In this document: positions 49,410-58,861 of the stretch, piece by piece
Numbering within the stretch: the stretch's first letter is position 1
Layout: each line of letters starts with the position of its first letter
From: Dickeya undicola
Lineage (GTDB): Bacteria > Pseudomonadota > Gammaproteobacteria > Enterobacterales > Enterobacteriaceae
DNA: 64,000 bases
Reading direction: 5' to 3'
Assembly (NCBI RefSeq): GCF_000784735.1
Contig: NZ_JSYG01000033.1
Coordinates: 46,506-110,505 of the forward strand
Notes under the pieces: model-generated
The model's database searches: none
Told to the model about the DNA's origin: nothing
What the model saw: the letters and a program-made list of their open reading frames with translations, nothing else
Position numbers and translations under genes: made by a program

Positions 49410-50288
49410 ATGAACAGATCGTTTAACTGCATCGGTATTGTCGGTCATCCACGTCATCCAAATGCCTTGAGCACCCACGAGATGCTGTATCACTGGCTAC
49501 GCGCGCAGGGCTACCAGGTGGTGCTCGAACAACAGATCGCCCGCGAATTGCGGCTAGCGGACGCCGCCACCGGCAGTCTGTCAGAAATTGGTCAGCAGGC
49601 GGATCTGGCGGTAGTCGTTGGTGGTGACGGCAACATGTTGGGCGCAGCGCGGGTGCTATCGCGCTACGATATCAACGTCATTGGTGTCAACCGTGGCAAT
49701 CTCGGCTTTCTGACCGATCTCGATCCGGATCATACCCAGCAGCAGCTAAGCGAAGTGCTGGCCGGGCGTTACATCCGCGAACAACGTTTTATGCTGGAAG
49801 CGCAGGTATGTCGCGCCAACCACCCCAACAGCAGCAGCACCGCCATCAACGAAGTGGTTCTGCATCCGGGTAAAGTGGCACACATGATTGAATTTGAAGT
49901 CTATATTGATGACAAGTTCGCGTTTTCTCAGCGATCCGACGGCCTGATCATCTCTACGCCTACCGGCTCCACCGCCTATTCGCTATCCGGCGGCGGCCCG
50001 ATCCTGACGCCTTCGCTGGACGCAATCGCACTGGTGCCGATGTTCCCGCATACCTTGTCGGCACGACCGCTGGTAATCAATAGCAGCAGCTCTATCCGCC
50101 TGAAGTTTTCCCACATCACCCAGGATCTGGAAATCAGTTGCGACAGCCAGATTTCGTTGCCAGTACAAGAGGGCGAAGAGGTGCTAATCCAACGTAGTCA
50201 GTATCACCTGAATCTGATCCACCCAGAAAATTACAGTTATTTCAATACATTGAGTAGCAAGCTTGGCTGGTCGAAAAAATTATTCTGA
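49410..50288 (+). CDS. nadK: NAD kinase
   Basis: The 292-residue product matches NAD kinase, with the GGDGN motif in [15 protein letters not shown] and the motif [19 protein letters not shown]. It makes NADP from NAD with ATP. The start follows GAGGATAAGGCACCCAA. It lies between divergent grpE and recN downstream, in the conserved grpE-nadK-recN order. Confidence 0.97.
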   Translation: MNRSFNCIGIVGHPRHPNALSTHEMLYHWLRAQGYQVVLEQQIARELRLADAATGSLSEIGQQADLAVVVGGDGNMLGAARVLSRYDINVIGVNRGNLGFLTDLDPDHTQQQLSEVLAGRYIREQRFMLEAQVCRANHPNSSSTAINEVVLHPGKVAHMIEFEVYIDDKFAFSQRSDGLIISTPTGSTAYSLSGGGPILTPSLDAIALVPMFPHTLSARPLVINSSSSIRLKFSHITQDLEISCDSQISLPVQEGEEVLIQRSQYHLNLIHPENYSYFNTLSSKLGWSKKLF

Positions 50289-50306
50289 AAGTAACACTTG
50301 CTACTT

Positions 50307-50348
50307 TACTGTACAAAAAACCAGTCTATACTGTACGTAATAACAGTT
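50307..50348 (+). promoter_or_regulatory. two LexA (SOS) boxes upstream of recN
   Basis: TACTGTACAAAAAACCAGTC (50307-50326) and TACTGTACGTAATAACAGTT (50329-50348) both have CTG-N10-CAG and flanking T/A runs. They overlap the expected promoter just before recN, whose E. coli counterpart also carries multiple LexA sites. Confidence 0.9.
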
Positions 50349-50371
50349 GTTGTTACATACAGGACATTATC

Positions 50372-52033
50372 ATGCTGGCGCAACTCACAATCAGTAATTT
50401 CGCCATTGTGCGCGAACTGGAGATTGATTTTCAGGCAGGAATGAGCGTCATCACCGGCGAAACCGGAGCGGGGAAATCCATTGCTATTGATGCTCTCGGC
50501 CTTTGCCTCGGTAACCGTTCCGATGCCAGCATGGTTCGCCCCGGAGCCAGCCGTGCTGACATCTGCGCCCGCTTTTCGCTGGCGGACACCCCGGCTGCGC
50601 TGCGCTGGCTTGAACACAACCAGCTTGATGACAACAACGAATGTCTGCTGCGCCGGGTCATTAGTGCCGACGGTCGCTCTCGTGCATTCATCAACGGCAC
50701 GGCGGTGCCGCTGTCGCAACTGCGCGAGCTGGGCCAGCATCTGATTCAACTGCATGGGCAGCACGCCCACCAGTTGCTGCTAAAGCCGGAACATCAACGC
50801 CACCTGCTGGATGCTTACGCCGATGAATCACAACTGCTCAGCGCCATGCGCCAAATCTGGCAACAATGGCATCAAAGCTGCCGTGAACTGGCGCAACACC
50901 AGCAGGCGACCATCGAGCGGGAAGCACGCCGGGAACTGCTGCAATATCAACTCAAAGAGTTAAATGAGTTTGCTCCCCAACCTGGCGAGTACGAACAGAT
51001 CGACGTCGAATATAAGCGGCTCGCCAACAGCGGACAGTTGATGTCCCTCAGCCAGCAGACGTTGCAGATCCTCAGCGAAAACGAAGACCAGAACCTGTTG
51101 AGTATGCTGCATAGCGCCAGGCATCAGTTGTCAGAACTGGTGAGCATGGATGACAAACTCTCCGGCGTATTTTCCATGCTGGAAGAAGCCAGTATTCACA
51201 TCAGCGAAGCCAGCGATGAACTACGCCATTACTGCGACCGTATGGATATGGACCCAATTCGTCTGTACGAGTTGGAACAGCGCCTGTCACGTCAGCTAGC
51301 ACTGGCACGCAAGCATCATGTCACACCGGAAGAGTTACCCACATTCCATCAGCAGTTGCTACAGGAACAGCAGTTACTGGAACAACAGGAAAGTGATCAC
51401 GAATCCCTGAATCACGCGGTGCAAGAGTTCCATCAACAAGCCTTGCATGTAGCCGAACAGCTTCATACCCAACGCTGTCAGCACGCCAGCGAACTGGCGG
51501 AATTAATCACCACCAATATGCATGAGCTGGCAATGCCGCACGGTCATTTCACGATTAATGTGACCTTCGCTCCGGACTCGCTAACCGCCAACGGGGCCGA
51601 TCACATCGAATTCTGTGTCACCACCAACCCCGGCCAGCCGCATCAACCGTTGATCAAAGTGGCTTCAGGCGGTGAGCTGTCGCGTATCGCACTCATCATC
51701 CAGGTCATTACCGCCCGCAAGATGGATACCCCGGCTCTGATTTTCGACGAAGTGGATGTCGGTATCAGCGGCCCGACCGCGGCGATTGTCGGCAAGATGC
51801 TGCGCCAACTTGGACAATCCACTCAGGTAATGTGCGTCACCCATCTGCCACAGGTAGCGGGATGTGGTCATCACCACTACTTCGTCAGCAAACGTACTGA
51901 TGGCGCGGCAACGGAAACGCTGATGCAGCCACTGGGTAAACGCGAACGGTTGCAGGAACTGGCACGCCTGCTCGGCGGTTCCGCCGTCACCAAGAACACG
52001 CTGGCAAATGCCAGAGAATTGCTGGCAGCATAG
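50372..52033 (+). CDS. recN: DNA repair protein RecN
   Basis: The 553-residue product matches RecN, an SMC-like ATPase. Walker A is GETGAGKS near residue 30, the signature is [15 protein letters not shown] and Walker B is [13 protein letters not shown]; the centre is a coiled coil. RecN acts early in repair of double-strand breaks and is strongly SOS-induced. The twin LexA boxes upstream agree with this. Confidence 0.97.
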   Translation: MLAQLTISNFAIVRELEIDFQAGMSVITGETGAGKSIAIDALGLCLGNRSDASMVRPGASRADICARFSLADTPAALRWLEHNQLDDNNECLLRRVISADGRSRAFINGTAVPLSQLRELGQHLIQLHGQHAHQLLLKPEHQRHLLDAYADESQLLSAMRQIWQQWHQSCRELAQHQQATIEREARRELLQYQLKELNEFAPQPGEYEQIDVEYKRLANSGQLMSLSQQTLQILSENEDQNLLSMLHSARHQLSELVSMDDKLSGVFSMLEEASIHISEASDELRHYCDRMDMDPIRLYELEQRLSRQLALARKHHVTPEELPTFHQQLLQEQQLLEQQESDHESLNHAVQEFHQQALHVAEQLHTQRCQHASELAELITTNMHELAMPHGHFTINVTFAPDSLTANGADHIEFCVTTNPGQPHQPLIKVASGGELSRIALIIQVITARKMDTPALIFDEVDVGISGPTAAIVGKMLRQLGQSTQVMCVTHLPQVAGCGHHHYFVSKRTDGAATETLMQPLGKRERLQELARLLGGSAVTKNTLANARELLAA

Positions 52034-52166
52034 TAAGAACCAAGAGAGAGTATAGTGAGAGCCAACTTTTTCGAATTCCCGCGGTCTTACAGACGTCTTG
52101 CAGGTTTTCAAGTCAGGCAAGGTCTATTATCATCTGCAACCTATGCCCTTAAGGAATGTAATCACT

Positions 52167-52511
52167 ATGCGCTGTAAAACGCTGACTGTCGTCGCCGCGG
52201 TGGTTGTTGTTATGTTGACTGCCGGTTGTTCCACGCTGGAACGTATAGTCTATCGGCCTGACATCAATCAGGGGAACTATCTGGCTTCTGCCGACGTTGC
52301 CAAAATCCGTAACGGAATGACCAAACAGCAGGTCATCTACACGTTGGGCACCCCTATGCTGCAAGATCCGTTTGGATCAGACACCTGGTACTACGTCTTC
52401 CGTCAGCAACCGGGTCACGAAGCCGTGAAACAACAAACGCTGACCCTGACATTCAATAGTCAGGGCGAGCTAGCTAATGTGGACAATAAACCCACGTTGC
52501 AGGCGCAGTAA
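52167..52511 (+). CDS. bamE: outer membrane assembly lipoprotein BamE
   Basis: The 114-residue product begins [21 protein letters not shown], with lipobox LTAGC, and matches BamE (SmpA) of the BAM complex, including [20 protein letters not shown]. It helps fold outer membrane proteins. The start at 52167 follows AAGGAATGTAATCACT, similar to E. coli. It is between recN and the divergent rnfH-ratA pair, with a terminator at its end. Confidence 0.96.
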   Translation: MRCKTLTVVAAVVVVMLTAGCSTLERIVYRPDINQGNYLASADVAKIRNGMTKQQVIYTLGTPMLQDPFGSDTWYYVFRQQPGHEAVKQQTLTLTFNSQGELANVDNKPTLQAQ

Positions 52512-52552
52512 GTGAACAGGTCCGGCGAGGCTAGCACTCGCTGACTGGCCCC

Positions 52553-52586
52553 AAAAAATAAGGCACGTTACCGTGCCTTATTTTTT
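52553..52586. terminator. bidirectional terminator between bamE and rnfH
   Basis: AAAAAATAAGGCACG (52553-52567) and CGTGCCTTATTTTTT (52572-52586) form a stem with A/T runs on both sides, giving a U-tail in each direction. The rnfH stop codon lies inside it. Confidence 0.9.
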
Positions 52587-52861
52587 GAGCGTTCTGCACG
52601 CTGACGGCGCAGCTCTTTGGGGTCAGCTAATAGCGGCCGATAAATTTCGACCCGATCGCCATCCCTGAGAACATCGCTCAGTTTCGCCGGGCGGCTAAAA
52701 ATGCCGATTTTATTGACACCCAGATCGATATCCGGGCGTAGAGTCAGCAGGCCGGATGCCTGAATAGCCTGTTCTGCGGTGCTCCCTTCTTCCAGTGTCA
52801 ACGCTCGCAAATACTGGCGTTCCGGCAACGCATAGACCACGTCCACGTGAATCTCAGGCAC
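52568..52861 (-). CDS. rnfH: RnfH family ubiquitin-like protein
   Basis: The start is the GTG at 52861, after AAAGAGGTCTATT, overlapping the ratA stop by eight bases. The 97-residue product matches RnfH (YfjF/RatB), a small beta-grasp protein: [18 protein letters not shown] and [18 protein letters not shown]. Its role is not settled. It is in an operon with ratA, which is the standard arrangement. Its last codons overlap the terminator. Confidence 0.93.
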   Translation of the reverse strand: MPEIHVDVVYALPERQYLRALTLEEGSTAEQAIQASGLLTLRPDIDLGVNKIGIFSRPAKLSDVLRDGDRVEIYRPLLADPKELRRQRAERSKNKAR

Positions 52862-53288
52862 AATAGACCTCTTTGGCGCGCTGGGTGAACGCCTGCACCA
52901 TGTTGTTAGCCAATTCTTTGAAAATCCTGCCAAATGCCATTTCAATCAACACATTCTTGAATTCAAAATCCAGATTTAGCTCGACCTTACAGGCGTCATC
53001 ACTCAATGGCGTGAACCGCCAGTCGCCGGTCAACTGACGGAACGGACCATCGACCAACTGCATCAAAATAGATTGGTTATCAATCAGCGTATTGCGGGTG
53101 GTAAACGTTTTGCTGATACCCGCTTTCGACACATCGACCGCCGCCGTCATTTCACGTTCGGAAGATGACAACACCCGACTACCGGTACATCCAGGCAGAA
53201 AAGCCGGATAAGACGAGACATCATTGACTAATTTATACATCTGCTCGGCACTGAACGGGACCAGCGCAGACCGGCTGATTTTAGGCAT
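52854..53288 (-). CDS. ratA: RatA/COQ10-like START-domain protein
   Basis: The 144-residue product matches RatA (YfjG), of the polyketide cyclase/START family, opening [20 protein letters not shown]. In E. coli it was reported to bind 50S ribosomal subunits and block association, and it is also related to Coq10, which binds ubiquinone. No antitoxin gene is adjacent; the toxin label is disputed. It precedes rnfH in the same operon and is divergent from smpB. Confidence 0.92.
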   Translation of the reverse strand: MPKISRSALVPFSAEQMYKLVNDVSSYPAFLPGCTGSRVLSSSEREMTAAVDVSKAGISKTFTTRNTLIDNQSILMQLVDGPFRQLTGDWRFTPLSDDACKVELNLDFEFKNVLIEMAFGRIFKELANNMVQAFTQRAKEVYCA

Positions 53289-53443
53289 ACAATTTTCCGT
53301 GATTCATAAAACGCGCAAAATAATACCATCGATGAGCGGTCAGACAAAAATTCTGCGAGAGGCATCGCACCCGTTCATAAAGAATGGCATGAATCCCGGC
53401 GAGGGATTTCATTCGCGACGACAACCAGTATAATGACGGCACT

Positions 53444-53926
53444 ATGACAAAGAAAAAAGCACACAAACCCGGTTCTGCTACCATTGCGCTCAACAAGCGT
53501 GCCCGCCATGAATACTTCATAGAAGAAGAGATTGAAGCGGGATTAGCACTTCAGGGGTGGGAAGTTAAATCACTGCGCGCAGGCAAAGCCAATATCAGCG
53601 ACAGCTATGTGTTGATGCGTGATGGCGAAGCTTATCTTTTCGGTGCCACATTCACTCCACTGCACGGTGCCTCCAGCCACGTGGTCTGTGATCCGACGCG
53701 TACCCGCAAACTGCTGCTGAACCAACGCGAGCTGGATTCGCTATACGGCCGAGTCAATCGCGAAGGCTATACAGTAGTGGCACTGTCGCTGTACTGGAAA
53801 AACGCCTGGTGCAAGGTCAAGATCGGCGTAGCCAAAGGTAAGAAAGAGCACGATAAGCGCGACGACATCAAAGAGCGCGAATGGAAGCTGGATAAAGCCC
53901 GCATCATGAAAAACGCAGCCCGTTAA
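53444..53926 (+). CDS. smpB: SsrA-binding protein SmpB
   Basis: The 160-residue product matches SmpB, with [20 protein letters not shown] near the N terminus and a basic C-terminal tail ([18 protein letters not shown]). It binds tmRNA and is needed for rescue of stalled ribosomes. It lies 50 bases upstream of ssrA, the conserved smpB-ssrA order. Confidence 0.98.
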   Translation: MTKKKAHKPGSATIALNKRARHEYFIEEEIEAGLALQGWEVKSLRAGKANISDSYVLMRDGEAYLFGATFTPLHGASSHVVCDPTRTRKLLLNQRELDSLYGRVNREGYTVVALSLYWKNAWCKVKIGVAKGKKEHDKRDDIKEREWKLDKARIMKNAAR

Positions 53927-53957
53927 CGGCTGCTAGCGTCGCTACCCATCTTTCTGT

Positions 53958-53963
53958 TATAAT
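53958..53963 (+). promoter_or_regulatory. -10 element of the ssrA promoter
   Basis: A perfect TATAAT lies 13 bases before the mature tmRNA 5' end, which allows for a short 5' extension in the precursor. No strong -35 element is visible. Confidence 0.65.
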
Positions 53964-53976
53964 AGTGAAATATCTT

Positions 53977-54340
53977 GGGGCTGATTCTGGATTCGACGGG
54001 ATTCGCGAAACCCAAGGTGCATGCCGAGGGGCGGTTGGCCTCGTAAAAAGCCGCAAAAAAATAGTCGCAAACGACGAAACTTACGCCGTAGCAGCTTAAT
54101 AACCTGCTTACAGCCCTCTCTCCCTAGCCTCCGCTCTTAGGACGGGGATCAAGAGAGGTCAAACCTAAAAGAGATCGCGTGGATGCCCTGCCTGGGGTTG
54201 AAGCGTTAAATCCAATCAGGCTAGTTTGTTAGTGGCGTGTCTGTCCGCAGCTGGCAAGCGAATGTAAAGACCAGACTAAGCATGTAGTACCGACGGTGTA
54301 GGAATTTCGGACGGGGGTTCAACTCCCCCCAGCTCCACCA
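53977..54340 (+). ncRNA. ssrA: tmRNA (SsrA)
   Basis: It begins GGGGCTGATTCTGGATTCG and ends GTTCAACTCCCCCCAGCTCC followed by ACCA, the tRNA-like domain, in 364 bases. The tag reading frame at 54067-54096 gives ANDETYAVAA followed by TAATAA. tmRNA with SmpB frees stalled ribosomes and tags the product for proteolysis. The 3' end is the attachment site of the satellite element that follows. Confidence 0.98.
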
Positions 54341-54373
54341 CTTACATATCCGGATACGTCCGGGAAAGTCCTT

Positions 54374-54409
54374 AAAGCCCGCATCCCACCTAGGTTTGCG
54401 GGCTTTTTT
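54374..54409 (+). terminator. intrinsic terminator after ssrA
   Basis: AAAGCCCGCA (54374-54383) and TGCGGGCTTT (54397-54406) form a 10-bp stem followed by TTT. It lies inside the element, 34 bases after tmRNA, so it may have been restored by the inserted element. Confidence 0.85.
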
Positions 54410-54452
54410 GTTTCCGTCATTGTCCGACGATATCCGGCTAAATCCGCTGATT

Positions 54453-54506
54453 ATTGGTATATGAATTGGTATACGGTACGATATATACCAAAAGGCGTAT
54501 ACCAAT
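54453..54506 (+). repeat. direct and inverted ATTGGTATAC repeats before the integrase gene
   Basis: ATTGGTATA (54453-54461) and ATTGGTATAC (54465-54474) are direct repeats. GTATACCAAT (54497-54506) is the exact reverse complement of the second, and TATACCA (54484-54490) is a further inverted copy. They end 19 bases before the int start, so they could be integrase arm-type sites or an operator. Confidence 0.7.
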
Positions 54507-54524
54507 CATCAAGGATATCTCCCA

Positions 54525-55715
54525 ATGGCACGGACAACCCGCCCCCTCACCCATACCGAAGTGCAAAAAGCCAAAGCGGCAGACAAAGACCTGACGCTGC
54601 ATGACGGCAACGGGTTATTTCTCTTAGTCAAAATCACCGGGAAAAAATTGTGGCGGTTCCGTTACCAGAAACCAACCACAGGCCAACGTACCATGATTGG
54701 TTTTGGCGCTTACCCGGCATTGTCATTAGCCGATGCCCGCGCCATGAGAGACGAAAAACTGTCGTTGTTAGCCAAGGGGATAGATCCACAGGAAAAAGTG
54801 GCTAAGGAAATCGAAGAAACGCAAATCGCCGTAGAAAGCCTTTTCATTAATGTGGCGCGTAGCTGGTTCACGCTGAAACAGACCACAGTTAGCACCGACC
54901 ACGCCAAAGACATTTGGCGATCACTGGAAAAAGACGTGCTCCCGGCGATTGAAAATATCCCCGTGCAGCAAATCAAAGCCCGCACACTGATACAAGCGCT
55001 GGAGCCGATTAAAGCCCGTGGCGCACTGGAAACCGTCAGGCGGTTAGTACAACGCATCAACGAAATTATGGTTTACGCGGTTAACACCGGGCTGATTGAC
55101 GCTAACCCCGCCTCTGGTATTGGTATGGCCTTCGAGCGCCCTAAAAAACAGCATATGCCGACCATTCGGCCAGAAGAGCTACCCGCGCTGATGCGCACCA
55201 TTGCGATGTCTAACCTCTCCATTCCTACCCGCTGCTTGCTGGAATGGCAATTACTGACACTTATCCGCCCGGCTGAAGCCTCCGCCACAGCATGGGCTGA
55301 GATCGATATCGAGAAAAAAACGTGGAGCATTCCGGCTGAAAGAATGAAAGCCAAGCGCGATCATGTTGTGCCGCTCAGCGAACAGGCGCTGGAACTGCTC
55401 GACATCATGCGCCCTATCAGCGGCAACCGCGAACATGTTTTCCCCAGCCGTAACGATCCTAAAAAGCCGATGAACAGCCAGACCGCCAACGCAGCACTAA
55501 AACGCATCGGCTACGGTGGAAAACTGGTTGCTCATGGTTTACGCTCAATAGCCAGCACCGCCATGAATGAAGCCGGTTTTAATCCTGATGTGATTGAGGC
55601 TGCTTTAGCCCATTGTGATAAGAATGAGGTTAGACGGGCTTATAACCGCTCTACCTACCTTGAACAGCGGAAAGAGTTGATGGATTGGTGGGGGAAATCA
55701 GCCAAAAATAAATAA
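54525..55715 (+). CDS. int: tyrosine-type integrase (P4/CP4-57 family)
   Basis: The 396-residue product begins with an Arm-binding domain (DUF4102 type: LTHTEVQKAKAADKDLTLHD) and has a C-terminal catalytic domain. The Arg of the catalytic set is in LLTLIRPAEASA, His-x-x-Arg is HGLRSIAST, and the nucleophile Tyr is in NEVRRAYNRS. It integrates and excises the element at the ssrA end, 184 bases upstream. This is the usual integrase for P4-like satellites and CP4-57. Codon use is host-like. Confidence 0.95.
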   Translation: MARTTRPLTHTEVQKAKAADKDLTLHDGNGLFLLVKITGKKLWRFRYQKPTTGQRTMIGFGAYPALSLADARAMRDEKLSLLAKGIDPQEKVAKEIEETQIAVESLFINVARSWFTLKQTTVSTDHAKDIWRSLEKDVLPAIENIPVQQIKARTLIQALEPIKARGALETVRRLVQRINEIMVYAVNTGLIDANPASGIGMAFERPKKQHMPTIRPEELPALMRTIAMSNLSIPTRCLLEWQLLTLIRPAEASATAWAEIDIEKKTWSIPAERMKAKRDHVVPLSEQALELLDIMRPISGNREHVFPSRNDPKKPMNSQTANAALKRIGYGGKLVAHGLRSIASTAMNEAGFNPDVIEAALAHCDKNEVRRAYNRSTYLEQRKELMDWWGKSAKNK

Positions 55716-55864
55716 ACCCTTCAAAAATCACCTTAGCAAAAATCAAATAAAAAAAGTATATTTAAAACCCCACCAACGCCAATCAAAATATTAAATGTCC
55801 CTTAATAAAAATGAACCACATAAAATATGATTATCAATCACCTAATCATTAAGAGCTAAAAAAC

Positions 55865-57454
55865 TCATGTAGACTTAACATCTAAATGTTCTCCGCAATA
55901 CCCTATCACTATTTTTCTTTTTTCTGCATCAACATGAAAGTGGGCTCTGATTGTTTCTGATTTTTTTCTAGCAGTACCAATTCCTACATGTTTAAACATT
56001 TTTATTTTTTCTCCATCATATTCAAATTCCCGAAGTTTATAATATGTCGCAGACCGTTCTACTGTTTCTGATTCATTAGCAGAGTAAGAATCACCTAAAA
56101 TATCCTTCGCTGTATTGTCTCCATTTTCCAAATATTCAGACAAATAAGATGTACACAGTTTATAAAGGAGGAATATAAGTCTATGGCTATGTTTGAATTT
56201 TGATGATGCTTTAGCTGATATATATGCGCTTTTTAGAATAATGACATTTTCAGGAATCAAAATGGCCAATATATTAAGGACTGACTCAGGGCTTAATTTA
56301 TTACCAATGATAGATATTAATTTCTCCACATCCACCTCATTATCCTGAGTTTTAACTTTAGAATGAATGTTTTTAATATCAACTCTGAGCCTTTCAAGCT
56401 CAGACTCAACCTTTATTTTATCAACTAACAACTCTTCACATTGCCCATCTAATTCTTCAATTTTTCTAAGATATTCAAGTTCAAGTTCTTCACTTGAATT
56501 CTTTAATTCATCTAATTCATGGAGAGCTTCATCAAAAAGCACTTGATATTGAGATACGTCTTTTAGCTTATTAACTCTTTCTTTAAATATAGAATTATCA
56601 TCACGCTGATTTTTAGCGCGAACATTAACCGGAGATAAGTGAGATTTCTTTTTATATCCATTATATGAATGCGTTATAATGGAAAGAATGTAATTATTTA
56701 TCAAAACACCATTATTCTTCATTTCTTCAATTTGTTTAGGAATAATTAATTTATTCCCGATATATCCAGAAGAATTAATAGGGTATATGATATTTATAGC
56801 ACCGCTCCATGACGAATAATTCCGACCCAATAAGCGTTCCATTTCCCACGAATCCATTTGGCCGTGAGTAGCCACAACCTGGGCTAAGCCTATAAGTTGC
56901 TCTTGTAATTTTTCTGGTTTTACAGGAAAACCATTTTCACCCTCACTGATAAAAACAAGTGGGTAATTTCTATTATCCCTTGATATTTCGTGTATTAAAT
57001 ATTGAAAGTCGCCATATTGACTTTTGATATAATCAACCTTTACACCGATAACATCGCGATCAAACTCACAGTTTCTCTTTAAATACGAAACCAACATGGG
57101 TCTTGTTGCTACAGGTTTTGAATCAATAAGTGTGCTAACATCACTAATTTCAAGTAAAATAGAAACAAATGTATTAAAACCATCCCTCCTAATACCAATT
57201 TCTGTTATCCATTGCCTTCCTCCGACCTCTTTATCAGGATGAGTATACATAACAGAATATGCTCTGGGATCTATTTTATCCGCACTATATGTTCTGACAT
57301 ATTCTCTTTCATAATTAAAATCCCTCCGTGTGAGAATATCTTCTGGCGATATTTTTATATGAGACACCCTATAAATCCAACCACAAATTGAATGGATAAC
57401 ATCATAAAAGCTATTTTCACCAATGCAATTGAATGAATTAACATAAACAAGCAT
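55865..57454 (-). CDS. unknown AT-rich cargo protein with central coiled coil
   Basis: I do not recognise the 529-residue product. A good ribosome site (AGAGGTTTGAA) precedes the start and the gene is far more AT-rich than its neighbours. Residues 1 to about 230 look like an alpha/beta domain with segments VGGRQWITEIGIRRD, VATRPMLVSYLKRNCEF and LQEQLIGLAQVVATHG. Residues about 310-380 form a Glu/Leu/Lys coiled coil. A C-terminal segment IRAHFHVDAEKRKIVIGYCG follows. No membrane helix, signal or classic nuclease motif is visible. It lies between the integrase and the replication block, convergent with int, in the place where P4 satellites commonly carry anti-phage genes. A defence role is inference only. 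Confidence 0.75.
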   Translation of the reverse strand: MLVYVNSFNCIGENSFYDVIHSICGWIYRVSHIKISPEDILTRRDFNYEREYVRTYSADKIDPRAYSVMYTHPDKEVGGRQWITEIGIRRDGFNTFVSILLEISDVSTLIDSKPVATRPMLVSYLKRNCEFDRDVIGVKVDYIKSQYGDFQYLIHEISRDNRNYPLVFISEGENGFPVKPEKLQEQLIGLAQVVATHGQMDSWEMERLLGRNYSSWSGAINIIYPINSSGYIGNKLIIPKQIEEMKNNGVLINNYILSIITHSYNGYKKKSHLSPVNVRAKNQRDDNSIFKERVNKLKDVSQYQVLFDEALHELDELKNSSEELELEYLRKIEELDGQCEELLVDKIKVESELERLRVDIKNIHSKVKTQDNEVDVEKLISIIGNKLSPESVLNILAILIPENVIILKSAYISAKASSKFKHSHRLIFLLYKLCTSYLSEYLENGDNTAKDILGDSYSANESETVERSATYYKLREFEYDGEKIKMFKHVGIGTARKKSETIRAHFHVDAEKRKIVIGYCGEHLDVKST

Positions 57455-57901
57455 TTCAAACCTCTTTTTCAGTGAAAATTTAAAAAATGAAAATCAAAAT
57501 AAAACAAAAAAATACCGTTATAAACAAACACTCCATAAAAAACAACGTTAAAAAATATTAGCAACCTCATAAATACGCTGAACCATAAATTTAGGATACA
57601 AAATTAGAATGTAAGAAATCAGAAAAAATTAAATCAGATATAATTAGAGAGCTAATTCTAAATAGCCTCATATAATAGTACGACACTTGCAGGACATGAC
57701 ACTCCGACAGTGTTGGCCTCGGACGATGAGAAGTAGAACATCAATGTGCAAAGCTGTTTAGTATTTACCATTTTCCTATTAGAAGCCAGATGCTTAACTA
57801 ACATAACGCTCAATAGACTTAAAAGCTATTATAATACATATATGTAATCCCCGCGCGCAATCGTGCCCCCGCCACGCCTGCCCGCTTTATGTAGCAGTTT
57901 T

Positions 57902-58002
57902 CATGCAGGTGCATGGAAGCGCTCAGGCTGTACCAGTACTGGCGCGACAAGGGAAATTGAGAGGTAAGTTTTACATGCAAATTCATGCACTGTATACATG
58001 CA
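57902..58002 (+). repeat. cluster of CATGCA hexamers
   Basis: CATGCAGGTGCATG (57902-57915) is an inverted pair, and CATGCA recurs at 57974, 57984 and 57997, the last following the palindrome TGTATACA. Five copies in 101 bases is more than expected by chance and suggests a binding site. Function is not known. Confidence 0.6.
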
Positions 58003-58034
58003 CGATCAAAAAAGCGCTAGCCAGAGAAAAAACC

Positions 58035-58061
58035 TCAAAAAAAGCCCGCGCAATGGCGGGC
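58035..58061 (-). terminator. intrinsic terminator of the 58109-58861 gene
   Basis: GCCCGC (58044-58049) and GCGGGC (58056-58061) pair around GCAATG. On the minus strand the stem is followed by TTTTTTT. Confidence 0.85.
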
Positions 58062-58108
58062 GACATGTTGATATTAAAATCAATAAAATGATAATTCGGC
58101 TAATTAAT

Positions 58109-58861
58109 TCAATCCGCAGTGTTGCGCCTGCGTGTTTTTAATGCGGCCTCTTTTTCTTTCAAGTCGCGGAAAAAATTCATTCGGCCGATCGGATTTGCCA
58201 CGGGGGGAAAATCTGCATGTGGCAACGAAGGTGAATCAAGCCCCAGCACGGACAAGACTGGCTCGTTGTCCATTTCAAAGCGATAATTATTCGACTTGGC
58301 TATCAGGCAGTTGACCACCTGTTCCATGACCACTTTATCGGGTTTTTGATAGGAAAGTCCTTCGGTAAATTCAGACGTGGTGATACCCAGCATGTGCCGC
58401 TTTAACGTGATGGCCCGAATCAGCGCTGTACTGATGCGGTCTAACGCCTGGCTTAATTCCCACTCGGCATAATCACGCAGCGCGCTGGCATGTGCATTAC
58501 AGCACGCTTTGGCCGATGCATGGCACGTTGCCTGCTGCCGGAGCTGGTCGATTTCCAACTGCGCCAGCAACCCATCATACTCGTGCGCCAGTTCGCGCTG
58601 TGCCAGACGCTGTAACTGCAGGGCTTTCAGTTCCTCCGTCATTTCCCCACGCGCTTTGAGAAAACGGGCGCGCCATTCGGTATCAGAAAGCTGATTCTCT
58701 GCTTCGGTAGCAGCCTGCTGCGCTTTGGCTCTCCTCATCGCCGTCGTGATGTTATCCAGTTCACTGGCGTTAGCGAGGTGAGCTTCTCGCGCCTTCAGGT
58801 AGTTGTCAGACACTTTTTTCAGAACATCCGGGATATCACTTTGTGGCGCAGTCTGGCTCAT
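58109..58861 (-). CDS. P4-like element protein of unknown function, coiled coil
   Basis: The 250-residue product has a good ribosome site (GGAGAACGACC). It is mostly helical, with an Ala/Glu/Gln-rich coiled coil over residues about 20-130 and a central Cys/Ala pattern (ATCHASAKACCNAHASAL). It has no membrane helix. The position, divergent from the AlpA gene, is where P4-like elements carry late genes such as psu or sid, and size is near Sid (about 244). I cannot show similarity to those. Composition is host-like. A capsid-size or polarity role is possible but unproven. Confidence 0.7.
   Translation of the reverse strand: MSQTAPQSDIPDVLKKVSDNYLKAREAHLANASELDNITTAMRRAKAQQAATEAENQLSDTEWRARFLKARGEMTEELKALQLQRLAQRELAHEYDGLLAQLEIDQLRQQATCHASAKACCNAHASALRDYAEWELSQALDRISTALIRAITLKRHMLGITTSEFTEGLSYQKPDKVVMEQVVNCLIAKSNNYRFEMDNEPVLSVLGLDSPSLPHADFPPVANPIGRMNFFRDLKEKEAALKTRRRNTAD

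Larger units (their letters stand above)
57455..58108. other. 654-base spacer in the satellite
   Basis: The left part (57455-57850) is strongly AT-rich and holds the promoter of the unknown gene. The right part contains CATGCA repeats and a terminator hairpin. A small ORF (57903-58091) runs through both and is not convincing. Confidence 0.5.

Noticed and set aside
52854..53288. RatA-RnfH as a toxin-antitoxin pair
   Set aside because: The family is conserved in nearly all enterobacteria, and RnfH is not an antitoxin. The toxin label rests on overexpression data, so I do not report a toxin system.
57902..58002. Possible CRISPR-like array
   Set aside because: Repeats are only six bases, with irregular spacing; there are no cas genes in the window.
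57903..58091. 62-codon ORF in the satellite spacer
   Set aside because: It runs through the CATGCA repeats and the terminator hairpin of the opposite gene and lacks a convincing ribosome site.
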